6,950 nucleotides of DNA from Niveispirillum sp. (GTDB lineage: Bacteria > Pseudomonadota > Alphaproteobacteria > Azospirillales > Azospirillaceae). The notes under the pieces are model-generated. The model ran no database searches. It worked only from the letters and a program-made list of their open reading frames with translations, and was not told the DNA's origin. Made by a program: the position numbers and the translations under genes. The DNA lies in assembly GCA_016463045.1 (NCBI GenBank), contig JAEMSB010000248.1, positions 1-6,950 of the forward strand, in the 5' to 3' direction. Below, one piece after another: positions 1 to 6,387 of the stretch; position 1 is the stretch's first letter, and each line of letters opens with the position of its first letter.

Positions 1-294
1 GCCATGGAACACCCCATCCCTGGTGCTGGCATGCGGCAGTCCGGTCGCTTCCTGGATCGGCAGCGCATCCATATCGGCGCGCAGGCCGATGGTGCGATCC
101 GACGATCCGGCGCGCAACACGCCGACGACACCCGTGCCGCCGATACCTTCATGCACCTCCAGCCCGATTTCCCGAAGGGCCGCCGCGACCAGACCGGCGG
201 TGCGGTGCTCCTTGAACCCCAGTTCGGGATTGGCATGGATGTCGCGGCGAAAGGCGACAAGGGCGGGAAGCAGGTCGGACAGCGTGTCGGGCAT
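1..294 (-). CDS. M20-family amidohydrolase/peptidase (hippurate hydrolase-like), N-terminal part, cut by window edge
   Basis: Reading leftwards from the ATG at 294-292, the frame stays open for 98 codons to position 1, so the C-terminal three quarters lie outside the window. Residues 16-32 (RRDIHANPELGFKEHRT) and RADMDALPI at 72-80 are the signature N-terminal blocks of M20D metallo-aminoacylases/amidohydrolases, which hydrolyse N-acyl amino acids or related amides using two divalent metals. The first metal-ligand motif of the family (CGHDGH) would come directly after the visible end, where DGVFHG is cut off, so catalytic competence cannot be judged. There is no signal peptide, so the enzyme is probably cytoplasmic. 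The start codon lies 2 nt after the TAA of the upstream lrp-like gene (TAA-TC-ATG), which points to translational coupling within one operon. The family call is firm. The substrate is unknown; an N-acyl amino acid or indole/amino-acid conjugate would fit the neighbouring transaminase, but that is inference. Confidence 0.88.
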   Translation of the reverse strand, partial: MPDTLSDLLPALVAFRRDIHANPELGFKEHRTAGLVAAALREIGLEVHEGIGGTGVVGVLRAGSSDRTIGLRADMDALPIQEATGLPHASTRDGVFHG

Positions 295-296
295 GA

Positions 297-791
297 TTAC
301 GTCTGATCCCCGAACAAGGTCTGAATGGGCAGGTGGTGCTTGATGAAGGGGGACTTGATGACGACGTAGCTGAAATATTTCTCGATCCCGAAATCGCCCT
401 CCAGCATGCCCTCGATAATGGTCTGGTAATGGGCGACGCCCTGGGTCACGAATTTCAGCAGATAGTCATAGCCGCCGCTGACCAGATGACATTCCACGAT
501 CTCATCGATCTTGCGGATGCGCGTCTCGAACCGGGAAAAGTCACCCGACCGGTGTTCGGTTAGGGTGACCTGGGTGAAGACGGTGAGGAACTCCCCCAGC
601 TTGGCCAGGTTGATATGGGCGCCGTACCCTGTGATATAGCCCGCCTTTTCCAGCCGCTTGACACGGGTCAGACAGGGGCTGGGCGACAGGCCGACAGCAT
701 CCGCCAGCTCGACATTGGTGATGCGGCCCGCCTGCTGCAACTGTGCCAGGATCTTCAGGTCGATCCGATCCAACTTGGGTCCCGGTATCAT
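297..791 (-). CDS. Lrp/AsnC-family transcriptional regulator
   Basis: This 164-residue protein is of usual Lrp/AsnC length. An N-terminal winged helix-turn-helix (about residues 7-60, beginning LDRIDLKILAQLQQAGR, recognition region around LSPSPCLTRVKRLE) is followed by a RAM/effector domain (about 66-150). The latter contains SGGYDYLLKFV at 105-115, the conserved ligand-binding/oligomerisation segment of the family. Such proteins form dimers or octamers and respond to amino acids. I start it at the ATG at 791. Starting further upstream would add 28 residues without family resemblance and would overlap the aminotransferase gene. Upstream of 791 there is an AAGG about 10 nt away and an AGGA further out. 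The gene sits between a transaminase (40 nt gap) and an M20 hydrolase (2 nt gap) on the same strand. By analogy with locally encoded Lrp paralogues such as BkdR, it probably controls this operon and senses its amino-acid substrate. That role is inferred, not shown. Confidence 0.93.
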   Translation of the reverse strand: MIPGPKLDRIDLKILAQLQQAGRITNVELADAVGLSPSPCLTRVKRLEKAGYITGYGAHINLAKLGEFLTVFTQVTLTEHRSGDFSRFETRIRKIDEIVECHLVSGGYDYLLKFVTQGVAHYQTIIEGMLEGDFGIEKYFSYVVIKSPFIKHHLPIQTLFGDQT

Positions 792-831
792 GTGTCGAGC
801 GCCTTTTTCCTGAAGGTCCAAGACTAGGGGA

Positions 832-2220
832 TCAAGCCAGGGCCGCCCGGACATCCGGGGCTTCCAGCAGGTCATCCAGGGTTTTCCGAATACGCTGGAA
901 AATCAATGCCATTTCGGCAGCGTTACAACACAGCGCCGGTGCCAGTCCAATGATGTTGTCACCGAAGGCGCGGAAAATCACGCCATTGGCATAGCCCTGC
1001 TTGAACAACCGGTCCGGCAGCTTCAGCGATGCATCAAAGCGGGTCCTGGCCGCCTTGTCGGACACCAGTTCGATGGCGCCCAGCACGCCACGGCCGCGAA
1101 CCTCCCCCACCAGCGGGTGATCGGCCAGGGACTCCAGTCCGGCGGCGAAATCGGCGCCGCGCGCCTGACCATTGGCCAGGATGCCGCCCTCGGTATAAAG
1201 GCGGATCACCTCCAGCCCCACCGCCGCGCTGACCGGATGGCCGGAATAGGTGAAGCCATGGCCCACCACATCGGCCCCCTTCGCGGCACTGGCAATGCCC
1301 TGATAGACCTTCTCCGACATCAGCAGGGCACCCATCGGGGCATAGCCGGCGGTCAGGCCCTTGGCGACCGTCATCAGGTCGGGTTCCACACCCTCATACT
1401 CACACGCGAACATCGGCCCGGTACGGCCAAAGCCGGTAATGACCTCGTCGGCCAGGAACAGGATGTCCAACTCACGGCAGGCCTCGCGCATGGCCTTCAG
1501 CCAGCCCTTGGGCGGCACGATGACCCCGCCAGAGCCCTGGATGGGTTCGCAGAAGAAGGCGGCAACATTGTCGGGGCCGCCCAGCTCCTCGACCTTGGCA
1601 TGCAACTGCGCCAGCGACCGCGCGATCACCGCCTCCGGCTCGCCCCCCACCTCCGACCGGTAGGGATAGGGTGAGGGGATATGGTGCTGCCAGGGACGCG
1701 GCAGGTCGAACAGGCGGTGGAAATTGGCCAGCGCCGTAAGGCCAGCCCCCGTGGACGACGAGCCGTGATAGCCCCGTTCCAGCGCGATGCAATGCTTCTT
1801 CGTGGGCTTGCCCACGGCATTCCAGTAATGGGTGATGTAGCGGACGGCAGAATCCACCGCGTCGGACCCGCCCAGCGTGAAATAGACGCGGGTCAGGCTG
1901 GACGGTGCCAGCTCCACCAGCTTTTCCGCCAGCTTCACCGCCGGCTCGCTGCCGAAATGGAAATAGCCGGTGGCATAGGGCAGGCGGCGCATCTGCTCGG
2001 CCGCCACCTCGACAATGCTCTCCTGGCCATAGCCGACATTGACGCACCAAAGCCCGGCAAACGCGTCCAGCAACTCGTTCCCGTCCATATCCTTCAGCCA
2101 CATGCCCTTGCCACTTTCCAGCAGGGTAGCGCCCCGCGCCTCATGCCCATGGAAAGAGGTGACGGGGTGGATCAGGTGATCGCGGTCGATATCGAGAAGG
2201 GAACGGTTGCGCTTCAGCAT
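832..2220 (-). CDS. Class III PLP-dependent aminotransferase, omega-amino acid/amine:pyruvate transaminase type
   Basis: A 462-residue, fold-type I class III aminotransferase. Visible landmarks are AGLWCVNVGYG (55-65), the cofactor-phosphate segment GGSDAVDSA (117-125), YHG (151-153), EPIQG (225-229), LADEVITGFGRTG (256-268) with the pyridine-nitrogen Asp258, and TVAKGLT with the Schiff-base Lys287. GHGFTYSGHPV (320-330) and FRAFGDN with Arg417 are also present; Arg417 matches the substrate-carboxylate 'flipping' arginine of omega-transaminases such as Chromobacterium CV2025. Family knowledge suggests transfer of an amino group from an amine or omega-amino acid (putrescine, beta-alanine and similar) to pyruvate in the cytoplasm. 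The exact donor is not readable. I chose the ATG at 2220, which has AAGG 9 nt upstream. A TTG at 2253 would add 11 residues, but they would be encoded by an inverted repeat and look unlike the family. It is the first gene of the presumptive transaminase-regulator-amidohydrolase operon. The gene looks intact. Confidence 0.92.
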   Translation of the reverse strand: MLKRNRSLLDIDRDHLIHPVTSFHGHEARGATLLESGKGMWLKDMDGNELLDAFAGLWCVNVGYGQESIVEVAAEQMRRLPYATGYFHFGSEPAVKLAEKLVELAPSSLTRVYFTLGGSDAVDSAVRYITHYWNAVGKPTKKHCIALERGYHGSSSTGAGLTALANFHRLFDLPRPWQHHIPSPYPYRSEVGGEPEAVIARSLAQLHAKVEELGGPDNVAAFFCEPIQGSGGVIVPPKGWLKAMREACRELDILFLADEVITGFGRTGPMFACEYEGVEPDLMTVAKGLTAGYAPMGALLMSEKVYQGIASAAKGADVVGHGFTYSGHPVSAAVGLEVIRLYTEGGILANGQARGADFAAGLESLADHPLVGEVRGRGVLGAIELVSDKAARTRFDASLKLPDRLFKQGYANGVIFRAFGDNIIGLAPALCCNAAEMALIFQRIRKTLDDLLEAPDVRAALA

Positions 2221-2221
2221 C

Positions 2222-2257
2222 GGCTTTGGCCTTGGAAGGAGGTCCTGAACCAAAGCC
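2222..2257. promoter_or_regulatory. Perfect 8+8 bp inverted repeat just before the aminotransferase start codon
   Basis: The arms are GGCTTTGG (2222-2229) and CCAAAGCC (2250-2257), with 20 nt between them. On the transcribed (minus) strand the second arm ends one base before the ATG at 2220. The putative ribosome-binding AAGG forms the 3' end of the loop and directly abuts that arm. If transcribed, the structure would place the ribosome-binding site in a hairpin loop beside the initiation codon. If it acts as DNA, the symmetry would suit a dimeric regulator such as the Lrp-like protein of the same operon. Only the symmetry is seen in the sequence; both functions are inferred. Confidence 0.5.
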
Positions 2258-2348
2258 TAGGGGTGATGCGGCGGGGAAAGGCGCTGTTATCGCGGGCGGC
2301 GCGGCAGGGCATGCCGACAAGCGGGCCGTATCCGCAGCAGAATATGCC

Positions 2349-2378
2349 GCGCCAAACGGCGGATTTCGCCGGCGGCGC
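2349..2378 (-). terminator. Compound GC hairpin downstream of the GH97 gene; possible weak terminator
   Basis: Beginning 22 nt past the GH97 stop codon, the minus strand can form nested stems: an outer GCGCC/GGCGC (2374-2378 with 2349-2353) and an inner CGGCG/CGCCG (2367-2371 with 2357-2361). The inner loop is 5 nt, and there is a small internal bulge of GC against TTT. No run of T follows, so it is not a classical intrinsic terminator; it may stop or protect the 3' end of the glucosidase mRNA. The remaining bases to 2221 show no gene and no promoter that I could place with confidence. Confidence 0.35.
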
Positions 2379-2400
2379 AGCAGCAATCATATCGTGATGA

Positions 2401-4425
2401 TCACAGGTGCTTGAACCGCACCGCGACACCGCCGCCCGCCGCCATGTCCAGGACCACGCTGTCCTTCGACGTCACCACCTGCTTTTCCACTTTCAACGCG
2501 GTCGGGTTGGTCCGGTAATCGGCCCCCGTGCCATCGGCATAGATCTGCGCCTCATAGCGCCTGCCAGGCGTCAGGAAGTCCAGCTTCTGGGTCAGCTTGC
2601 GGGCATTCTCATCAGTGACGCCGCCCAGGAACCAGTCCTTGCCGCCACGCGCCTGCCGGGTCACCACGACATAGTCGCCAATCTCCGCCTGCAAAGTGCG
2701 TGACGTTTCCCAATCCGCCGCGACATCGCGGATGAACTGGAAGGCATCGGGACGGGCCTCATAATTCTCCGGCAGGTCGGCGGCCATCTGCATGGGGCTG
2801 TACAGCACGACATAAAGCGCCAGCTGCGTGGCCAGCGTGGACTGTACCCGCGCCTCCAGCTTATCCTTGCCATGCGCGACATCAAAGATGCCGGGTGTGT
2901 AATCCATCGGCCCGGCCAGCATGCGGGTGAAGGGCAGGATGGTGACATGTTCGGGCGGGTTGGTGGGCTTGCCCCAGGCGTTGAATTCCTGGCCCCGCGC
3001 GCCTTCCCGGCTGACCCAGTTGGGATAGGTGCGGCGCAGGCCCGTATCCTTCACCGGTTCATGCGCGTTCACGGCGATCTTGTGCCGAGCCGCCGTCTCC
3101 ACGACCTTCATATGGTGGCGTACCATATACTGACCGGCAAACCATTGCTGGCCGCCTGCCTCGTCCAGAATGGTGCCGCTATGCTTGACATAGCCGGTCT
3201 TGACGCGATCCACGCCCACCTTCTGGTAAAGGGCCATGGCTTCTTCCAGCTGACGCTCATAATTGACCACGGCGCCTGCCGTTTCATGATGCCCGATCAG
3301 GCCCGCCCCCTTCGCCTTGCCATAGGCGGCCAGCGCCGGCAGGTCGAAATCGGGATAGCTTTCGGTGAAACTGAACTGATCGCCATTGGCGATCCAGTCG
3401 CCGTCCCAACCCTTGTTCCACCCCTCGACCAGCACGCCGGTGAACCCGTACTTGGCCGCGAAATCCATATAGCGCTTCACATTGGCGTTGTTGGCCCCAT
3501 GGATCGGCCCGCTGCCCCAGGTGGACTTGTTCAGATGCATCTCCCACCAGATGCCGACATATTTGCCGGGCTTGAACCAGGAGACATCGCCCAGCTTGTT
3601 GGGCTCGTTCAGGTTCAAGGTGATACGGCTATCAGCCAGGGACGCCGCGCTGTCACCGATCAGGACGGTGCGCCAGGGCGTGGTGAACGGCCCCGTCTTG
3701 TGGGCCAGAACCCCGTCGGGCCAGGGCATCAGCCGGGACGTCAAGGTCCCCGCCCCGTCACCGGACAGCAGCATGGACGGGAAATCCAACAAAGCCGCCT
3801 CATGGATCGACAGGTGCAGGCCGTTATCGCCCTTCAGCGTCAGCGGCGTTTCGGCGGTGGTGATGCGGCGCGCGTCGGTCTTGGTATAAAGATACTCGTC
3901 CCGCTCCTCGCCCTGCGCCTGATACCACCAGGCTGTCTGATGGCCCACGGGCCGGAACTGTGTGCGTTCGCCTACCACCTCGACGGCCTGACCCACCGGA
4001 ATGGCGTTGTAATCATACCGGAAGCCAATGCCGTCATCGAACAGGCGGAAATTGACATCGACACTGGCGTTCAGGGTCGTATCCCCGCCCAGCGTCACCG
4101 TCATTTCGGTATGGTTATCGCGCACCAGCCGCTGTTCGCCCCAGGGCTGTTCCCAGCTCGTGTCCGAGGCCGCCCGCTTCACCGCCTTGATGGCGCTGTA
4201 CCGGACCGGCACCTCCCCCTTGAAGCCCAGGCCCAGGGCACCCGGCGCCAGAACTGGTGCCCCCTTTCGGTTGACCTCATAGTAGGCCTGACCATCCTTC
4301 ACAAAGACGCACAGCTCAATCAGCTTGCCTGGCGACTGCGCGCATTCACGGTCAGCGGCGAGCGCCGAATTGGCGGCCCCCAGGGCGACAAGCGAGGAAA
4401 ACAGCGTCAGGGAACGGACATTCAT
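2401..4425 (-). CDS. Secreted GH97 alpha-glucosidase, inverting (SusB-like) type
   Basis: A 674-residue glycoside hydrolase family 97 enzyme of full family length. Residues 1-23 form a Sec signal peptide (basic N-terminus, hydrophobic core, cleavage after ALA), so it acts in the periplasm or outside. An N-terminal beta-super-sandwich (about 25-275) precedes a TIM barrel (about 280-560) and a short C-terminal beta domain. From memory of Bacteroides SusB, Glu209 (IHEA), Glu456 (NAHEP) and Glu474 (SREG) match calcium ligands, Glu381 (HHET) and Glu456 match the catalytic-base glutamates, and Glu480 (RGQE) the general acid. Gly411 in VKTGY stands where retaining GH97 members have the Asp nucleophile. 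This predicts an inverting exo-alpha-glucosidase releasing glucose from maltodextrin- or dextran-like sugars. The only cysteines, 28 and 39, lie near the mature N-terminus and could form a disulfide. The ATG at 4425 has AGAGG 7 nt upstream. No TonB receptor or sugar transporter for its product is visible alongside. Confidence 0.94.
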   Translation of the reverse strand: MNVRSLTLFSSLVALGAANSALAADRECAQSPGKLIELCVFVKDGQAYYEVNRKGAPVLAPGALGLGFKGEVPVRYSAIKAVKRAASDTSWEQPWGEQRLVRDNHTEMTVTLGGDTTLNASVDVNFRLFDDGIGFRYDYNAIPVGQAVEVVGERTQFRPVGHQTAWWYQAQGEERDEYLYTKTDARRITTAETPLTLKGDNGLHLSIHEAALLDFPSMLLSGDGAGTLTSRLMPWPDGVLAHKTGPFTTPWRTVLIGDSAASLADSRITLNLNEPNKLGDVSWFKPGKYVGIWWEMHLNKSTWGSGPIHGANNANVKRYMDFAAKYGFTGVLVEGWNKGWDGDWIANGDQFSFTESYPDFDLPALAAYGKAKGAGLIGHHETAGAVVNYERQLEEAMALYQKVGVDRVKTGYVKHSGTILDEAGGQQWFAGQYMVRHHMKVVETAARHKIAVNAHEPVKDTGLRRTYPNWVSREGARGQEFNAWGKPTNPPEHVTILPFTRMLAGPMDYTPGIFDVAHGKDKLEARVQSTLATQLALYVVLYSPMQMAADLPENYEARPDAFQFIRDVAADWETSRTLQAEIGDYVVVTRQARGGKDWFLGGVTDENARKLTQKLDFLTPGRRYEAQIYADGTGADYRTNPTALKVEKQVVTSKDSVVLDMAAGGGVAVRFKHL

Positions 4426-4474
4426 CAGGGGGCCTCTTTGCAACAATGAAATCAGTCGAAACGCACGTCACTGA

Positions 4475-4498
4475 CCATGGCGCAGTTACGCGCCATGG
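4475..4498. promoter_or_regulatory. Perfect 9+9 bp palindrome upstream of the GH97 gene; candidate operator
   Basis: The arms CCATGGCGC (4475-4483) and GCGCCATGG (4490-4498) are exact reverse complements separated by 6 nt (AGTTAC). The element lies in the divergent intergenic region, with its near edge about 50 bp before the GH97 start and 142 bp before the hemoglobin start. Position and symmetry fit an operator for a dimeric repressor of the glucosidase gene, or a hairpin in its 5' leader. I cannot assign it to a known regulator family. Confidence 0.5.
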
Positions 4499-4565
4499 AC
4501 CAGCTGCTGCAAGCCCCTGGTCTTCACGAACGCCCCGACGGTGTGAGGGCCGCGACAAAGCGTCC

Positions 4566-4595
4566 TTAAAGATACATTTAATTTGCAACTTTAAT
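4566..4595 (+). promoter_or_regulatory. Putative hemoglobin promoter with an NsrR-like box between -35 and -10
   Basis: This is the most AT-rich stretch of the intergenic region, in an otherwise GC-rich window. A -10-like TTTAAT (4590-4595, five of six matches to TATAAT) follows a weak -35-like TTAAAG (4566-4571) with an 18 nt spacer. Overlapping them, 4569-4591 reads as an imperfect palindrome: half-site AAGATACATTT, one central base, then ATTTGCAACTT. The left half closely resembles the half-site of NsrR boxes (AAGATGCATTT), as in the enterobacterial hmp promoter; the right half is poorer, with 7 of 11 positions symmetric. NsrR is an iron-sulfur repressor inactivated by nitric oxide. A box here would give NO-induced expression of the hemoglobin at 4641. 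This is inference from motif memory. Confidence 0.4.
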
Positions 4596-4640
4596 CGAAC
4601 CCGGCCATCCTCTGCCCATCTTCCTGGATGGGGACCGATC

Positions 4641-4997
4641 ATGGACGATCACGCTTTGGCCCAACTGGTGCGCACCTTCTATGCCAAGGTGCGCCAGGAC
4701 CCGGAACTGGGCCCCTGGTTCAACAATGCCATCACCGACTGGGACCATCATGAGGTGCTGCTGACCGAATTCTGGTCGTCGGTGATGCTGGGAAGCGGGC
4801 GGTACAAGGGCAATCCGATGGCGGCCCATCTGCGCCACCGCGCCGCCATGACCCAGGATCGCTTCGACCGCTGGCTGTCGCTGTGGCAGGAAACGGCAGA
4901 AGAAACCTTGACGGCAGACGATACGGCGGCGGTGCGCGCCACTGCCGGGCGCATTGCACGCAGCCTGCAATTGGGCATGCAGTATATCGCCGCCTGA
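4641..4997 (+). CDS. Group III truncated hemoglobin
   Basis: A compact 118-residue globin with the group III signature. FYAKVRQDPELGPWFNNAI (13-31) is followed by WDHHEVLLTEFW (34-45) and GRYKGNPMAAHL (53-64). Aligned by eye with Campylobacter jejuni Ctb, the haem-pocket residues are Tyr14 (B10), His37 (E7), proximal His63 (F8) and Trp78 (G8), all present. The protein should therefore bind haem and oxygen or NO. Group III globins are linked to nitrosative-stress tolerance and oxygen handling in the cytoplasm; the physiological role here is not fixed by sequence. The ATG at 4641 has GGGGA 6 nt upstream and gives the family's normal N-terminus. It is divergent from the GH97 gene and followed by an MFS gene on the same strand after about 100 bp. 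A possible NO-responsive promoter lies just upstream. HRAAM after the proximal helix replaces the more usual leucine-rich segment, a mild variation. Confidence 0.93.
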   Translation: MDDHALAQLVRTFYAKVRQDPELGPWFNNAITDWDHHEVLLTEFWSSVMLGSGRYKGNPMAAHLRHRAAMTQDRFDRWLSLWQETAEETLTADDTAAVRATAGRIARSLQLGMQYIAA

Positions 4998-5005
4998 TCG
5001 CGGAC

Positions 5006-5035
5006 TTGACAGAGGCGGCGGCATCGCCGGATAGC
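5006..5035 (+). promoter_or_regulatory. Putative sigma70-type promoter for the MFS gene
   Basis: A perfect -35 TTGACA (5006-5011) stands 9 nt after the hemoglobin stop codon. An 18 nt spacer leads to a weak -10, GATAGC (5030-5035). The spacer contains a small 5 bp hairpin (CGGCG 5016-5020 with CGCCG 5025-5029) that could also mark the 3' end of the hemoglobin mRNA, although no T run follows. Transcription would begin near 5042, leaving a leader of about 58 nt before the ATG at 5100. The transporter may thus be expressed independently of the hemoglobin. Confidence 0.4.
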
Positions 5036-5099
5036 ATATGAAAACAAGCCCTTGCCGACGATCACCGGTTCGGCGGGGCTGTCGGAGGATGCGACCGGA

Positions 5100-6374
5100 A
5101 TGCAGTCACCCCACGCAATGTCCCGCCAGGATGTCCGCACCCTGGGCCTGGCTTCCCTGGGTGGGGCGCTGGAATTCTATGATTTCATCATCTTCGTCTA
5201 TTTCGCGACGGTCATCGGGCAGCTGTTCTTTCCGCCCGAACTGCCGGACTGGATGAAGCAGCTTCAGACCTTCGGCGTGTTCGCGGCGGGGTATCTGGCC
5301 CGACCCCTGGGCGGCATCATCATGGCGCATTTCGGCGACCGGATGGGCCGCAAGCGCATGTTCACCTTCTCTATCCTGATGATGGCGGTATCAACCTTGG
5401 GCATGGGCCTGTTGCCCACCTATGCCGATATCGGGCTGGCGGCACCGGCCCTGCTGCTGCTGCTGCGCGTGTTCCAGGGGGCGGCCATCGGGGGAGAGGT
5501 GCCGGGTGCCTGGGTGTTCGTGGCCGAACATGTGCCGGCCAACCGCATCGGCCTTGCCTGCGGCACCGTCACCTGTGGCCTTACCCTGGGCATTCTGCTG
5601 GGATCGCTGGCGGCGACGGGTGTGAACACGCTGTTCACGCCGGAACAGGTGTTGGACGATGTCTGGCGCGGGCCATTCCTGCTGGGCGGCGTGTTCGGCC
5701 TGATCTCCGTCTATCTGCGCCGCTGGCTGGCGGAGACGCCGGTTTTCCGCGCTATGCAGGAACGCAAGCAGCTGTCGCAGGAATTGCCGTTGCGGGTGGT
5801 GGCGCGCGACCATGGGCGCGGTGTGGCCATTTCCATGGCGCTGACGGGCCTGCTGTCGGCGGGGATCATCGTGCTGATCCTGATGATGCCGTCCATCCTG
5901 CAGAAATTCTACGGATTCGGGGCGGCGGAATCGCTGCGGGCCAATTCGGTGGCGACGCTGTTCCTGTCAGCAGGCTGTATCAGTGCGGGCCTGATCGTGG
6001 ACCGGATCGGGGCGGCCCGCTTCTTCCTGTGGTTCAGCCCGCTTCTGGGTCTGTCAGCTTTGCTGATGTTCGCCCTGCTGCGGGCCGGCCCGTCCTGGCT
6101 GTTCCCCGCATCTGCCATGGTGGGCCTGTGCGTGGGCGTGATCGGGGCCGTGCCGCATGCCATGGTGCATGTCTTCCCCGGCTCTGTGCGGTTCAGCGGC
6201 CTGTCCACTTCCTACAATCTGGCCTATGCGGTATTCGGCGGCCTGACACCCATTGCCGTGACCATGATGTTGCAGGCAAGTCCCCTGGCCCCGGCGCTCT
6301 ATGTGCTGCTGTTCGGGGTGGTGGGCAGCGTGACCGGCTTTGCCCTGAAGCGGGGGCCGCACCATACGGTGTGA
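5100..6374 (+). CDS. MFS transporter, metabolite:H+ symporter (MHS) family
   Basis: A 424-residue, very hydrophobic protein with about 12 predicted membrane segments in the inner membrane. Typical MHS/ProP-like features are LEFYDF in helix 1 (residues 24-29), the MFS motif A loop GDRMGRKR between helices 2 and 3 (79-86), and LRVFQGAAIGGE in helix 4 (122-133). AETPVFRAM follows helix 6 at 211-219, and a degenerate second motif A (DRIGAAR, 301-307) opens the second half. MHS porters take up organic acids, betaines or shikimate-like metabolites with protons; the substrate cannot be told from sequence. I prefer the ATG at 5100, which has GGAGGA 10 nt upstream. Alternatives are ATG 5118 (no ribosome-binding site) and TTG 5052 (weak site, extra 16 residues unlike the family). 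It follows the truncated hemoglobin but probably has its own promoter. Its 3' end faces the chemotaxis-protein remnant across 13 bp with no visible terminator. Confidence 0.9.
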   Translation: MQSPHAMSRQDVRTLGLASLGGALEFYDFIIFVYFATVIGQLFFPPELPDWMKQLQTFGVFAAGYLARPLGGIIMAHFGDRMGRKRMFTFSILMMAVSTLGMGLLPTYADIGLAAPALLLLLRVFQGAAIGGEVPGAWVFVAEHVPANRIGLACGTVTCGLTLGILLGSLAATGVNTLFTPEQVLDDVWRGPFLLGGVFGLISVYLRRWLAETPVFRAMQERKQLSQELPLRVVARDHGRGVAISMALTGLLSAGIIVLILMMPSILQKFYGFGAAESLRANSVATLFLSAGCISAGLIVDRIGAARFFLWFSPLLGLSALLMFALLRAGPSWLFPASAMVGLCVGVIGAVPHAMVHVFPGSVRFSGLSTSYNLAYAVFGGLTPIAVTMMLQASPLAPALYVLLFGVVGSVTGFALKRGPHHTV

Positions 6375-6387
6375 GTATCGGCCTGAG

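Noticed and set aside
1117..2397. Plus-strand open frames (1117-1674, 1681-2397) and a second minus frame (1472-2101) over the aminotransferase
   Set aside because: They are shadows of a well-conserved class III aminotransferase, with low-complexity, arginine/histidine/glutamine-rich translations and no recognisable domain.
2872..4449. Very long plus-strand open frame (525 codons) antisense to the GH97 gene
   Set aside because: The GH97 frame carries clear domains and catalytic residues. The antisense product resembles no family and arises from GC-rich codon bias that suppresses stop codons.
5038..5256. Small plus-strand frame starting with ATG at 5038
   Set aside because: It overlaps the MFS gene in another frame, encodes an Arg/Ser/Pro-rich peptide typical of GC-rich shadow frames, and its ATG would lie upstream of the inferred transcription start.
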